Shown here piece after piece: positions 1-6,787 of a stretch of DNA of 9,404 bases. The notes under the pieces are model-generated. The model was not told where the DNA came from. It saw only the letters and a program-made list of their open reading frames with translations, and did not search any database. The DNA is from Oscillospiraceae bacterium. GTDB lineage: Bacteria > Bacillota > Clostridia > Saccharofermentanales > Saccharofermentanaceae. Position 1 is the first letter of the stretch. Every line of letters starts with the position of its first letter. Made by a program: the position numbers and the translations under genes. The DNA is taken from NCBI GenBank assembly GCA_902795955.1, contig CADBNJ010000200.1, positions 1 through 9,404 on the forward strand, written 5' to 3'.

Positions 1-531
1 AAGCGACGTTCCGATGCCGTGTCCGGTCAATTCACGGACAACACCGTAGCCGAAGCTCTCGCAGTACTCCTGGACGGCATGTCCGATGTCGCCTGTCCTG
101 TTGCCTGCATATGCATACTTGAGGCCTTCAAAGAAAGACTGCTTCGTCCTCGCCACAAGATCCTTAACTTCCTGCTTTACGTCACCTACAAGATATGTTC
201 TGCAGGCATCTGAATGATAACCTTCAAGTATGGCTCCCACATCAACGGAAATGATATCACCGTCCTTAAGGATCCGCCTCTTGGAAGGGATCCCGTGCAC
301 AACCGCCTCATTTACGGAAGTACATGCCGACCCCGGGAAAGGAGGCTCACCGTAATTAAGGAAAGACGGTATTGCGCCGTGCCCCGTAATGATGTCGTGA
401 ACTATCTTATCCACGTCATAAGTGGACATCCCGGGGCGGATCTCCTTATCGAGTGTCCTGAAGACCTCCTGGAGGATCTTCCCGGATGATTTCATCAATT
501 CAAATTCTTCTGCATTTAATATCTCTATCAT
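1..531 (-). CDS. map: Methionine aminopeptidase type I, C-terminal part outside the window
   Basis: Removes the N-terminal methionine from nascent proteins in the cytoplasm, using a two-metal centre. The first 177 residues are present; the 3' end lies beyond position 1. The pita-bread metallopeptidase motifs are clear: SVNEAVVHGIP with His79, GDIISVDVGA with metal ligand Asp97, HSDACRT with Asp108, and TGHGIGTSL with His171. These positions coincide with the numbering I recall for the E. coli enzyme. The later ligands (His178, Glu204 and Glu235 in E. coli) would fall outside the window. The ATG at 531-529 is chosen because it gives the usual N-terminus (MIEILNAEEFELM) and follows a modest AGGAAG site in the 17-base gap after adk. 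It is the last visible gene of the secY2-adk-map unit, the normal order in Firmicute spc operons. The family assignment is secure. Confidence 0.95.
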   Translation of the reverse strand, partial: MIEILNAEEFELMKSSGKILQEVFRTLDKEIRPGMSTYDVDKIVHDIITGHGAIPSFLNYGEPPFPGSACTSVNEAVVHGIPSKRRILKDGDIISVDVGAILEGYHSDACRTYLVGDVKQEVKDLVARTKQSFFEGLKYAYAGNRTGDIGHAVQEYCESFGYGVVRELTGHGIGTSL

Positions 532-548
532 TTGCGTCTTCTTCCTGA

Positions 549-1202
549 TCAGATACCGAGCTTGGCAAGTCCGTCCTCGATGGACTTAATGCAAGTATCG
601 GAATCCACATTGTTGTTGCCTTCTATTATCAAACCCTTTGCATCGTAGAAATCGATGAGAGGCTTTGTATTCTCATAATAAGTTACGAGACGTGCCTCTA
701 CTGTCTCAGGTGTATCATCTGCTCTCTGAACAACTGAACCGCCGCAGAGATCGCATACACCCTCGACCTTTGTAGGCTTGTATTTCACATTGAAGCTTGC
801 ACCGCACTTCTCGCATACTCTTCTGGAGCATACGCGGTCCTTGATGACGTCATCATCGACGATGATGGATAATACGGCATCGATCTTCTCATGCTTCTTC
901 GAGAGCATCTCGTCGAGAGCCTCAGCCTGCGCGATAGTTCTGGGGAATCCGTCGAGGATGTATCCCTTTGTGCAGTCGCTCTCGGCAAGCCTTCCCTCGA
1001 CCATTCCGATCGTGATGCTGTCGGGAACGAGCTGGCCCTTGTCAATGTATGATTTCGCTTCGAGACCGAGAGGCGTTCCGGCCTTGATGTTGCTCCTGAA
1101 GATATCTCCCGTGGAGATGTGAGCAAGACCGTATTTCTCCTTGAGAACTACTGCGGTTGTTCCTTTGCCCGAACCGGGTGCACCCAAAATGATCAATCTC
1201 AT
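549..1202 (-). CDS. adk: Adenylate kinase, zinc-binding long-lid type
   Basis: Catalyses ATP + AMP = 2 ADP in the cytoplasm. The 217-residue length is typical of the long-lid bacterial form. The P-loop GAPGSGKGT is at residues 7-15, the AMP-binding stretch STGDIFR near 30-36, and DGFPRT at 84-89. The LID carries a CX2C-X16-CX2C arrangement (Cys130, Cys133, Cys150, Cys153), the zinc-binding set common in Gram-positive enzymes, followed by RADDTPETVEARL. The ATG at 1202 has a strong GGAGGA site about 7 bases upstream. It starts 19 bases after the secY2 stop and ends 17 bases before map, so the three genes are very probably cotranscribed. Nothing is missing from the active site. Confidence 0.97.
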   Translation of the reverse strand: MRLIILGAPGSGKGTTAVVLKEKYGLAHISTGDIFRSNIKAGTPLGLEAKSYIDKGQLVPDSITIGMVEGRLAESDCTKGYILDGFPRTIAQAEALDEMLSKKHEKIDAVLSIIVDDDVIKDRVCSRRVCEKCGASFNVKYKPTKVEGVCDLCGGSVVQRADDTPETVEARLVTYYENTKPLIDFYDAKGLIIEGNNNVDSDTCIKSIEDGLAKLGI

Positions 1203-1221
1203 GTTAATTTCCTCCGATAGA

Positions 1222-2532
1222 TTACTGCTTGAAAGCCTTCACATTCTTGACAGGCTTGCTGTTTTTCTTCTTGTCGTCCTCTTCCTTTATGCCGTTGTCA
1301 AGGAGCGTGATCATCTCAACCACAACGGTTGACAGGATCACCATTGCAATTCCCGCATACCAGAATCCGCGGATCTGCGGAACGATCGATACGAGCATGG
1401 GAACAAGGCAAATGATAAGGAGATACACTGCACCGGCATAGTTCATGTTGGCAAACATCTTGGTAAGGAACTGTGACGTAGGCTTGCCGGGCTTAACTCC
1501 CGCGATATACCCGCTGTTGTTGCGCAGCTCATTGGCGATCTCGTTAGGATTGAACTGCATTATAGCGAAAGCGCTTGACAGGATGATCGTAAAGAAAGCG
1601 TACAGTATAAGATATGCCGGGCTCATCCTGAAGTTGACGAATCCTCTGACAAAACCGTTCTCGCTTCCCGAATTGTAGAACGCAATGATAAGTGCGGGGG
1701 TCGTAAGGATCATCATGGCATAAATGATGGGAAGGATCCCTGCCTGAGTGATCTTGATGGGGAGAGATGTATTCTGTCCCATGTACTGTCTCATGCCGAT
1801 GCTTCTCTTATTGAACATGATCTTGATCCTGCGCTCTGCCGTCTGAACGTATACGCAGAAGATCAGCGCAGCAGCACCAAGGATAACGGCAAGGACCGTA
1901 AAGACTATAGCCCATACCAGACCGAGCTTTGCCTCGGACTGCATATAGATTGACTTAAGAACATGAGGAATGTTGCGGCAGATCGCGGCGAAAATAACAA
2001 CCGAGAAGCCGTTGCCCAATCCTTTGGATGAGATGAGCTCACATACCCATGACACAAGTGCTGAACCGATGGTAAAACCGAGGATGGATATGATCATTGC
2101 CAGCCAGAAATTGATCTTCGGGGACAATGCCTTAAGCGAACCCGTAACCATGAGAACCGAGAAAACGAATCCCGCGATCATGGCTGCCATTCTTGTCCAC
2201 TTTGTTATCTTCCTCTGAACGGCCTCGTTCTGTGCCGACATATTGCGGAGTGCCGGGATCGCCGCAGACAGTATCTGCACAATAATCATGCCGATGAGAT
2301 AAGGGTATACTGACAGCGATATGATCGACGCATTATATATTCCCTTGCCGGACAGGATGCCCATCAGGTTGCCGATGTCTCCCCATCCCTTCACAGTATT
2401 CCTGAAAGCCGCAACGTCCATTCCGGGACACGGAATGAGTGATGCCACAGCCAATATCGTGAGCATAAAGAAAGTAAATAACAACTTCTTACGCAGTTCC
2501 GGTATTTGAAAAGCTCTCTTGAGAGTCGACAT
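1222..2532 (-). CDS. secY: Second, divergent SecY preprotein translocase subunit (secY2)
   Basis: Membrane channel subunit of the Sec translocon, 436 residues from the chosen start, with about ten hydrophobic segments. Family hallmarks kept are ELISSKGLGNGFS (TM4 region), the cytoplasmic loop VQTAERRIKI...SLPIKITQAGILP leading into TM7, and the GKPTSQFL loop before TM9. It is a paralogue of the secY at 6788-8140, by eye only about a third to two fifths identical. It departs from the conserved pattern in the TM2 signature (SVYPYLIGMIIVQIL, residues about 74-88), has Lys347 where the cytoplasmic loop 5 normally has Arg (AGVKPGK), and ends in a lysine-rich charged tail. The ATG at 2532 is chosen because GGAGG lies 7 bases upstream and the product then begins like SecY (MSTLKRAFQIPELRKK). 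An in-frame ATG at 2610 would add 26 unlikely residues. It sits directly ahead of adk, the usual SecY place. Whether it is functional, specialised or decaying is not decided; the frame is intact. Confidence 0.93.
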   Translation of the reverse strand: MSTLKRAFQIPELRKKLLFTFFMLTILAVASLIPCPGMDVAAFRNTVKGWGDIGNLMGILSGKGIYNASIISLSVYPYLIGMIIVQILSAAIPALRNMSAQNEAVQRKITKWTRMAAMIAGFVFSVLMVTGSLKALSPKINFWLAMIISILGFTIGSALVSWVCELISSKGLGNGFSVVIFAAICRNIPHVLKSIYMQSEAKLGLVWAIVFTVLAVILGAAALIFCVYVQTAERRIKIMFNKRSIGMRQYMGQNTSLPIKITQAGILPIIYAMMILTTPALIIAFYNSGSENGFVRGFVNFRMSPAYLILYAFFTIILSSAFAIMQFNPNEIANELRNNSGYIAGVKPGKPTSQFLTKMFANMNYAGAVYLLIICLVPMLVSIVPQIRGFWYAGIAMVILSTVVVEMITLLDNGIKEEDDKKKNSKPVKNVKAFKQ

Positions 2533-2539
2533 TATATAT

Positions 2540-2544
2540 CCTCC
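2540..2544 (-). promoter_or_regulatory. Ribosome binding site that fixes the secY2 start
   Basis: GGAGG on the minus strand lies 7 bases before the ATG at 2532. It decides in favour of this start over the in-frame ATG at 2610, which has no comparable site and would place this GGAGG inside the coding sequence. Confidence 0.8.
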
Positions 2545-2581
2545 GATGCTGTTATCGCGTGCAGTACTCTGCAACTTATCT

Positions 2582-2613
2582 ATTATAATAGCAATTCCCG
2601 TTTTTTTCATTAT
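2582..2613 (-). promoter_or_regulatory. Candidate promoter for secY2-adk-map
   Basis: On the minus strand the sequence reads TTGCTATTATAAT. This offers an extended -10 (TG-C-TATTAT, 2585-2593) or, overlapping it, a perfect TATAAT (2582-2587). There is no good -35 (ATGAAA-like at the right distance), but two runs of seven A on the minus strand (2601-2607 and 2613-2619) lie upstream, as in UP-element-assisted promoters. Transcription would start near 2575, about 45 bases before the secY2 ATG. A promoter is needed here because the hyd operon and a terminator separate these genes from the upstream spc genes. Confidence 0.6.
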
Positions 2614-2649
2614 TTTTTTATTTCACTCAAATTTGCTCCGTCAGGCGGT

Positions 2650-2678
2650 TTGACAAAAGAATTACCTGATGATAATTT
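2650..2678 (+). promoter_or_regulatory. Sigma-A-like promoter of the hydrogenase maturation operon
   Basis: A perfect TTGACA (2650-2655), a 17-base spacer, and TAATTT (2673-2678) preceded by GA. It is the best promoter match in the window, is correctly oriented, and lies 117 bases upstream of the first hyd ATG. Transcription should start near 2685, giving a leader of about 110 bases. It is arranged back-to-back with the secY2 promoter, the two -10 regions being about 80-90 bases apart. Confidence 0.7.
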
Positions 2679-2697
2679 ATGCGTAACAGTTCTGAGA

Positions 2698-2727
2698 GCG
2701 GAAGGCGTGAGCCCTGACGCGGAAGGC
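2698..2727 (+). repeat. 9-base direct repeat in the hyd leader
   Basis: GCGGAAGGC occurs at 2698-2706 and again at 2719-2727, a 21-base period, that is two turns of B-DNA. It lies just downstream of the expected transcription start, where it could be a tandem operator or an element in the leader RNA. GCGT (2705-2708) and ACGC (2717-2720), between and partly overlapping the copies, could also pair as a small hairpin with an 8-base loop. No known regulator site was recognised, so a role is inference only. Confidence 0.45.
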
Positions 2728-2794
2728 TTTAAGTAAATCTATCCTGCTTAATTGCTTCGGAACCTTGTTTGCGTGATGTGCAAAAGGAGGTCAA

Positions 2795-3040
2795 ATGGAG
2801 ACTAGAGTTGCAATAATCGGCATTATCGTCGAGAATCCCGGTTCAGTATCACAGATCAATGACATTCTTCACGAGGTAAGAGACAACGTCATCGGAAGAC
2901 TGGGTATCCCTTACCGTGAGAAGAATATCTCGATCATCAGCGTTGTGATCGATGCACCGGAGGATCTTATCAGTTCAGTATCCGGCAAGCTCGGAATGCT
3001 TGACGGCGTGTCCTGCAAGACGACTTATTCCTCACACTGA
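2795..3040 (+). CDS. TM1266-type small protein, putative iron-only hydrogenase system regulator
   Basis: An 81-residue cytoplasmic protein without signal peptide or membrane segment. The pattern (METRVAIIGIIVENP, then a helix IND-ILHEVRDNVIGRLGIPY, then NISIISVVIDAPEDLIS and a final strand GVSCKTTYS) matches the small ACT/ferredoxin-like family typified by Thermotoga TM1266. That family is consistently encoded beside the hyd maturation genes and is named a regulator by genomic context; its biochemical role is not established as far as I know. It has no recognisable helix-turn-helix, so direct DNA binding is doubtful, and sensing a metabolite or acting on a maturase is equally possible. The start follows a strong AAGGAGGT site. 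It is the first gene of the operon and stops 2 bases before hydE. Confidence 0.85.
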   Translation: METRVAIIGIIVENPGSVSQINDILHEVRDNVIGRLGIPYREKNISIISVVIDAPEDLISSVSGKLGMLDGVSCKTTYSSH

Positions 3041-3042
3041 TC

Positions 3043-4101
3043 ATGAATGATGTCAGGACCATCGTGCAGAAACTCTGCGACGGGGCAGACATCACTCGTG
3101 ACGAGATAATATTCCTTCTCAACAACAGAGACAAGGATACGGCGGATCTCCTGGCGGAGAAGGCCTCGGCAGTCTCAAAGGGTATTTACGGGAACAAGGT
3201 CTACATAAGAGGACTGATCGAATTTACCAACTACTGTAAGAATGACTGTTATTACTGCGGCATAAGATACAGCAATAAGAATGCGTCAAGATACAGGCTG
3301 AGCGAGGAGGAGATCACAGGATGCGCTTCCTGCGGATACGACCTGGGATTCAGGACAATAGTCCTGCAGGGAGGCGAGGATCCGTTCTTCACTGATGAGA
3401 AGATCATCAGGATCGTTCGTGAGATCAAGCGGGAACACCCGGACGTCGCAGTTACCCTGTCCATTGGAGAGAAGAGTCATGAGTCATACAAGGCTTTCTA
3501 TGATGCCGGCGTTGACCGTTATCTACTGAGGCATGAGACGGCCGACCACAGTCATTATGCGAAGCTCCACCCCTCCTCCCTGTCAGCTGCCAACAGACAG
3601 AGATGTCTTCGTGACCTGAAGGAAATCGGTTACCAGACCGGTGCGGGATTTATGGTCGGATCGCCTTACCAGACATATGAGAATATCGCAGACGACCTTC
3701 TGTTCCTGAGAGATCTTGATCCGGCAATGATCGGGATAGGGCCGTTTATCCCTCACAAGGATACGCCGTTTGCCGACCGGCCGCAGGGTTCACTTGAACT
3801 GACACTGTTCCTGCTCAGCATGATAAGACTCATGATCCCCGAGGTCCTTCTGCCAGCTACAACGGCACTCGGAACTATCGATCCGAGAGGAAGAGAACTC
3901 GGCATACTCGCAGGGGCGAACGTGGTGATGCCCAACTTATCCCCCGTCGGAGTGAGGAAAAAGTACGCGCTTTACGACAATAAGATCTGTACAGGCGAGG
4001 AGGCGGCAGAATGCATGAACTGCCTGGCCGGCAGATTAAGGAACATCGGCTATGAGATCGCCGTTGACCGCGGCGACAACATCAAATACAAAAAAACTTA
4101 A
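3043..4101 (+). CDS. hydE: [FeFe]-hydrogenase maturase HydE, radical SAM enzyme
   Basis: Radical SAM protein of 352 residues that acts on the HydG product during assembly of the 2Fe subcluster and its azadithiolate bridge. The cluster-binding motif CX3CX2C is at Cys65, Cys69 and Cys72 (NYCKNDCYYCG). The HydE-type stretch LQGGEDPFFTDEKI and the later GAGFMVGSPYQT are present. Near the C-terminus is CX7CX2C at Cys316, Cys324 and Cys327, the same pattern that binds the accessory cluster in Thermotoga HydE; this set is not kept in all family members. Biotin synthase and PylB are relatives, but the context with HydG and HydF settles the identity. The ATG lies 2 bases after the preceding stop and has no visible Shine-Dalgarno, so translation is probably coupled to the upstream gene. 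Confidence 0.96.
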   Translation: MNDVRTIVQKLCDGADITRDEIIFLLNNRDKDTADLLAEKASAVSKGIYGNKVYIRGLIEFTNYCKNDCYYCGIRYSNKNASRYRLSEEEITGCASCGYDLGFRTIVLQGGEDPFFTDEKIIRIVREIKREHPDVAVTLSIGEKSHESYKAFYDAGVDRYLLRHETADHSHYAKLHPSSLSAANRQRCLRDLKEIGYQTGAGFMVGSPYQTYENIADDLLFLRDLDPAMIGIGPFIPHKDTPFADRPQGSLELTLFLLSMIRLMIPEVLLPATTALGTIDPRGRELGILAGANVVMPNLSPVGVRKKYALYDNKICTGEEAAECMNCLAGRLRNIGYEIAVDRGDNIKYKKT

Positions 4102-4116
4102 GAGAGGTTTAGTAAT

Positions 4117-5532
4117 ATGTACGATCCCAAATCACTTAAAGCAGAAGAATTCATCGACGACAGCGAGATACGTGAATCGCTTAAGTACGCCGATGAGAAC
4201 AAGAACAATGTGGAACTGATCGATTCGATCATTGAGAAAGCCAAGGAGCGTAAAGGCCTCAGCCACCGCGATGCGTCTGTGCTCCTTGCCTGCGACATTC
4301 CTGAGAAGAACGAGGAGATCTTCGCTCTGGCAGAGCAGATCAAGAAGGATTTCTACGGCAACAGGATCGTCCTTTTCGCGCCGCTGTATCTGTCTAATTA
4401 TTGTGTAAACGGATGCATCTACTGCCCGTATCACGGCAAGAACAAGACGATCCCGAGAGTTAAGCTTACGCAGGAGCAGATAAGGGATGAGGTCATCGCC
4501 CTTCAGGATATGGGACATAAGAGGCTGGCGATCGAAGCCGGCGAGGATCCGGTCAATAACCCGATCGAGTACATCCTCGAGAGCATCAAGACGATATATT
4601 CCATCAAGCATAAGAACGGTGCGATAAGGCGTGTCAATGTCAATATCGCTGCTACGACAGTGGAGAATTACCGTAAGCTTCACGAAGCAGGCATCGGTAC
4701 ATACATTCTGTTCCAGGAGACATACCATAAGGAGTCATACCTGACGCTCCACCCCACCGGTCCCAAGCACGATTACGCTTATCATACCGAGGCGATGGAC
4801 AGAGCTATGGAAGGCGGTATCGACGACGTGGGACTCGGCGTTCTGTTCGGTCTCGACAAGTACCGTTATGAGTTCGCGGGACTTCTAATGCATGCCGAGC
4901 ACCTTGAAGCTGTTCACGGCGTAGGCCCTCATACGATCTCGGTTCCGAGGCTTTGCCCGGCTGACGACATCGATGTAAATGACTTCACAAATGCCATCGA
5001 CGATGATATTTTCGCCAAGATCGTAGCCTGCATCAGGATAGCTGTTCCCTACACCGGCATGATCGTGTCAACACGTGAGTCACAGAAGTCGAGAGAGCGT
5101 GTCCTCCACCTCGGAATATCGCAGATCTCCGGCGGTTCAAGGACTTCAGTCGGCGGATATACCAAGGAGGAGCGTCCTGACGATACAGTTCAGTTCGACG
5201 TGTCCGATACAAGGACTCTCGATGAGGTAATGAAGTGGCTGATCGACATGGACTACGTGCCTTCATTCTGCACAGCATGCTACCGCGAAGGAAGGACCGG
5301 CGACAGATTCATGGCACTCTGCAAGGCAAAGCAGATCCAGAACTGCTGCCTGCCCAATGCCCTCATGACATTGAAGGAGTACCTCGTGGATTATGCATCT
5401 CCCGAGACACGTGCCGCCGGCGAAGTGCTCATCGAGAAGAACATTCCCGATGTAACTAACGAGAAAGCCCGCGCTGTTCTCCGCGACAGACTTGCTGCTA
5501 TCGAGAACGGCGAAAGAGATTTCAGATTCTGA
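4117..5532 (+). CDS. hydG: [FeFe]-hydrogenase maturase HydG, tyrosine lyase
   Basis: Radical SAM enzyme of 471 residues that cleaves tyrosine to p-cresol and dehydroglycine, from which CO and cyanide are made for the H-cluster. The radical SAM motif CX3CX2C is at Cys96, Cys100 and Cys103 (NYCVNGCIYCPYH). The C-terminal auxiliary cluster motif CX2CX22C, diagnostic of HydG and absent from the related thiamine enzyme ThiH, is exact at Cys385, Cys388 and Cys411. The conserved GEDP and SGGSRTSVGGY stretches are also present. The ATG at 4117 follows GAGAGGT in the 15-base gap after hydE. The stop is 9 bases before hydF. Length and motifs are complete, so the enzyme should be functional. Confidence 0.97.
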   Translation: MYDPKSLKAEEFIDDSEIRESLKYADENKNNVELIDSIIEKAKERKGLSHRDASVLLACDIPEKNEEIFALAEQIKKDFYGNRIVLFAPLYLSNYCVNGCIYCPYHGKNKTIPRVKLTQEQIRDEVIALQDMGHKRLAIEAGEDPVNNPIEYILESIKTIYSIKHKNGAIRRVNVNIAATTVENYRKLHEAGIGTYILFQETYHKESYLTLHPTGPKHDYAYHTEAMDRAMEGGIDDVGLGVLFGLDKYRYEFAGLLMHAEHLEAVHGVGPHTISVPRLCPADDIDVNDFTNAIDDDIFAKIVACIRIAVPYTGMIVSTRESQKSRERVLHLGISQISGGSRTSVGGYTKEERPDDTVQFDVSDTRTLDEVMKWLIDMDYVPSFCTACYREGRTGDRFMALCKAKQIQNCCLPNALMTLKEYLVDYASPETRAAGEVLIEKNIPDVTNEKARAVLRDRLAAIENGERDFRF

Positions 5533-5541
5533 GGTAATCAT

Positions 5542-6708
5542 ATGGAGAGAACTCACATTGCCTTCTTCGGCCGCCGCAATGCCGGCAAGTCGAGCCTGGT
5601 GAACAGATTCACTTCGCAGGAGCTGTCCATCGTCTCCGATGTCCTGGGTACAACGACAGACCCCGTCCGCAAGACGATGGAGCTGCTGCCGTTAGGACCT
5701 GTTGTGATAATAGACACTCCCGGCATTGACGATGACGGAGTTCTCGGTGATAAAAGGATCGAGAGGAGCCTCCGCATCATTGATGAGACCGATATTGCAG
5801 TCCTTGTGGTGGACGGAAGCGCCGGGATCGGTGATGATGAATCTCATCTTATCGATGTGTTCAAGAGCAGGAAGATACCGTATCTTATCGTTGTTAATAA
5901 GAGTGATATGGATCTGGCCGGAGTTGCCGGAACCATACCTGAGGGGTCTCTTTTTGTCAGTGCTCTGACGGGCGCCGGTATTGAAGAATTGAAGGAACGC
6001 GTTGCCGTTATCATCAGGCAGCGCAAGGTCCGTCCCCTCGTATCCGATCTTGTATCAGAGGGCGATATGGTAATACTGGTTGTTCCGATCGACAAGTCAG
6101 CCCCGAAGGACAGGCTTATCCTGCCTCAGCAGATGGTGATAAGAGATCTGTTGGGCAAAGGCGCCATTCCCGTAGTCACTAAGGATACTGAACTTATCCT
6201 CGCCCTCGACAAGGTGAAGGACCCGGTTCTCGTAATAACCGACAGCCAGGCTTTCGGGAAGGTATCGAAGATAGTTCCCGGCAGCATCAGCCTGACATCG
6301 TTCTCGATACTCATGGCCCGGTTCAAAGGGACTCTCGATCAGGCCCTTGAAGGCGCCTATATGCTCGACAAACTGCCGGACGGAGCCCGTATCCTGATAA
6401 GCGAAGGATGTACGCATCACCGGCAGTGTGAGGACATAGGAACCGTAAAGCTGCCCGGCTGGATCAGGGAATATACCGGAAGAGATTTTGATTTCTCATT
6501 CACTTCGGGACTGGAGTTCCCGAAGGATCTGTCCTCCTATGACCTCATCATCCACTGCGGAGCCTGTATGCTCGGTGAGAGTGAAGTGAGGAGCAGATAT
6601 GAGCATGCATCATCCCAGGGCGTGCCCATGACCAACTACGGAATCGCCATTGCGCACATGAAGGGCATACTTGAGAGAAGCGTGGCTGTGCTGAAGAACA
6701 GTAAGTAA
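5542..6708 (+). CDS. hydF: [FeFe]-hydrogenase maturation GTPase HydF
   Basis: Scaffold and GTPase on which the 2Fe subcluster precursor is assembled before transfer to the apo-hydrogenase. 388 residues. The GTPase domain shows G1 GRRNAGKSS (10-18), G3 DTPG (58-61), G4 NKSD (119-122) and G5 SAL (140-142). A middle dimerisation domain follows. The C-terminal iron-sulfur domain has CXH at Cys290/His292 and HCXXC at His338, Cys339 and Cys342, the family's cluster motif. The protein starts only about nine residues before the P-loop and so lacks the 10-15 residue leader I recall for other HydF proteins. An in-frame TGA (the hydG stop, 5530-5532) excludes a longer start. The binding site is a modest GAGGT overlapping that stop, again suggesting coupling. 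It is the last gene before the hairpin at 6731. Confidence 0.96.
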   Translation: MERTHIAFFGRRNAGKSSLVNRFTSQELSIVSDVLGTTTDPVRKTMELLPLGPVVIIDTPGIDDDGVLGDKRIERSLRIIDETDIAVLVVDGSAGIGDDESHLIDVFKSRKIPYLIVVNKSDMDLAGVAGTIPEGSLFVSALTGAGIEELKERVAVIIRQRKVRPLVSDLVSEGDMVILVVPIDKSAPKDRLILPQQMVIRDLLGKGAIPVVTKDTELILALDKVKDPVLVITDSQAFGKVSKIVPGSISLTSFSILMARFKGTLDQALEGAYMLDKLPDGARILISEGCTHHRQCEDIGTVKLPGWIREYTGRDFDFSFTSGLEFPKDLSSYDLIIHCGACMLGESEVRSRYEHASSQGVPMTNYGIAIAHMKGILERSVAVLKNSK

Positions 6709-6730
6709 TAAAACCAATCATACAAAATAT

Positions 6731-6769
6731 AAGCGGCTGCCTCTTAACGGGACAGCCGCTTTATAATTG
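6731..6769. terminator. Bidirectional intrinsic terminator between hydF and secY1
   Basis: AAGCGGCTG (6731-6739) pairs perfectly with CAGCCGCTT (6753-6761), giving a 9-bp GC-rich stem around a 13-base partly pairable loop. On the plus strand it is followed by TTATAATT, and on the minus strand by ATATTTTG, so both tails are U-rich though interrupted. It lies 22 bases after the hydF stop and 26 bases after the convergent secY1 stop, and can end both transcripts. Confidence 0.85.
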
Positions 6770-6787
6770 CTGTTAAGCTTAGTAATT

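Noticed and set aside
1222..2532. secY2 as part of the accessory SecA2/SecY2 export system of streptococci and staphylococci
   Set aside because: No secA2, asp genes, glycosyltransferases or serine-rich adhesin are nearby, and the gene sits in the normal spc position before adk. The divergence alone does not support that system.
2532..2610. In-frame 26-residue N-terminal extension of secY2 from the ATG at 2610
   Set aside because: GGAGG lies immediately before the ATG at 2532, the product from there begins like SecY, and the candidate -10 promoter at 2582-2593 would lie inside the extension.
2661..2700. Strings recalling a TPP riboswitch (ACCTGAT, GATAAT, GCGTA, CTGAGA)
   Set aside because: The order is wrong (CTGAGA comes after ACCTGAT), the P4 pairing (CTGG/CCAG) is absent, part of the match is the promoter -10, and the downstream genes are not thiamine genes.
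2679..2717. A 12-codon upstream ORF (ATG CGT AAC ... TGA) in the hyd leader
   Set aside because: It overlaps the -10 element, so it starts upstream of the expected transcript, and it has no ribosome binding site.
4132..4728. 198-codon open frame on the minus strand opposite hydG
   Set aside because: It is a shadow of the strongly supported hydG coding frame, with no recognisable protein family or ribosome binding site.
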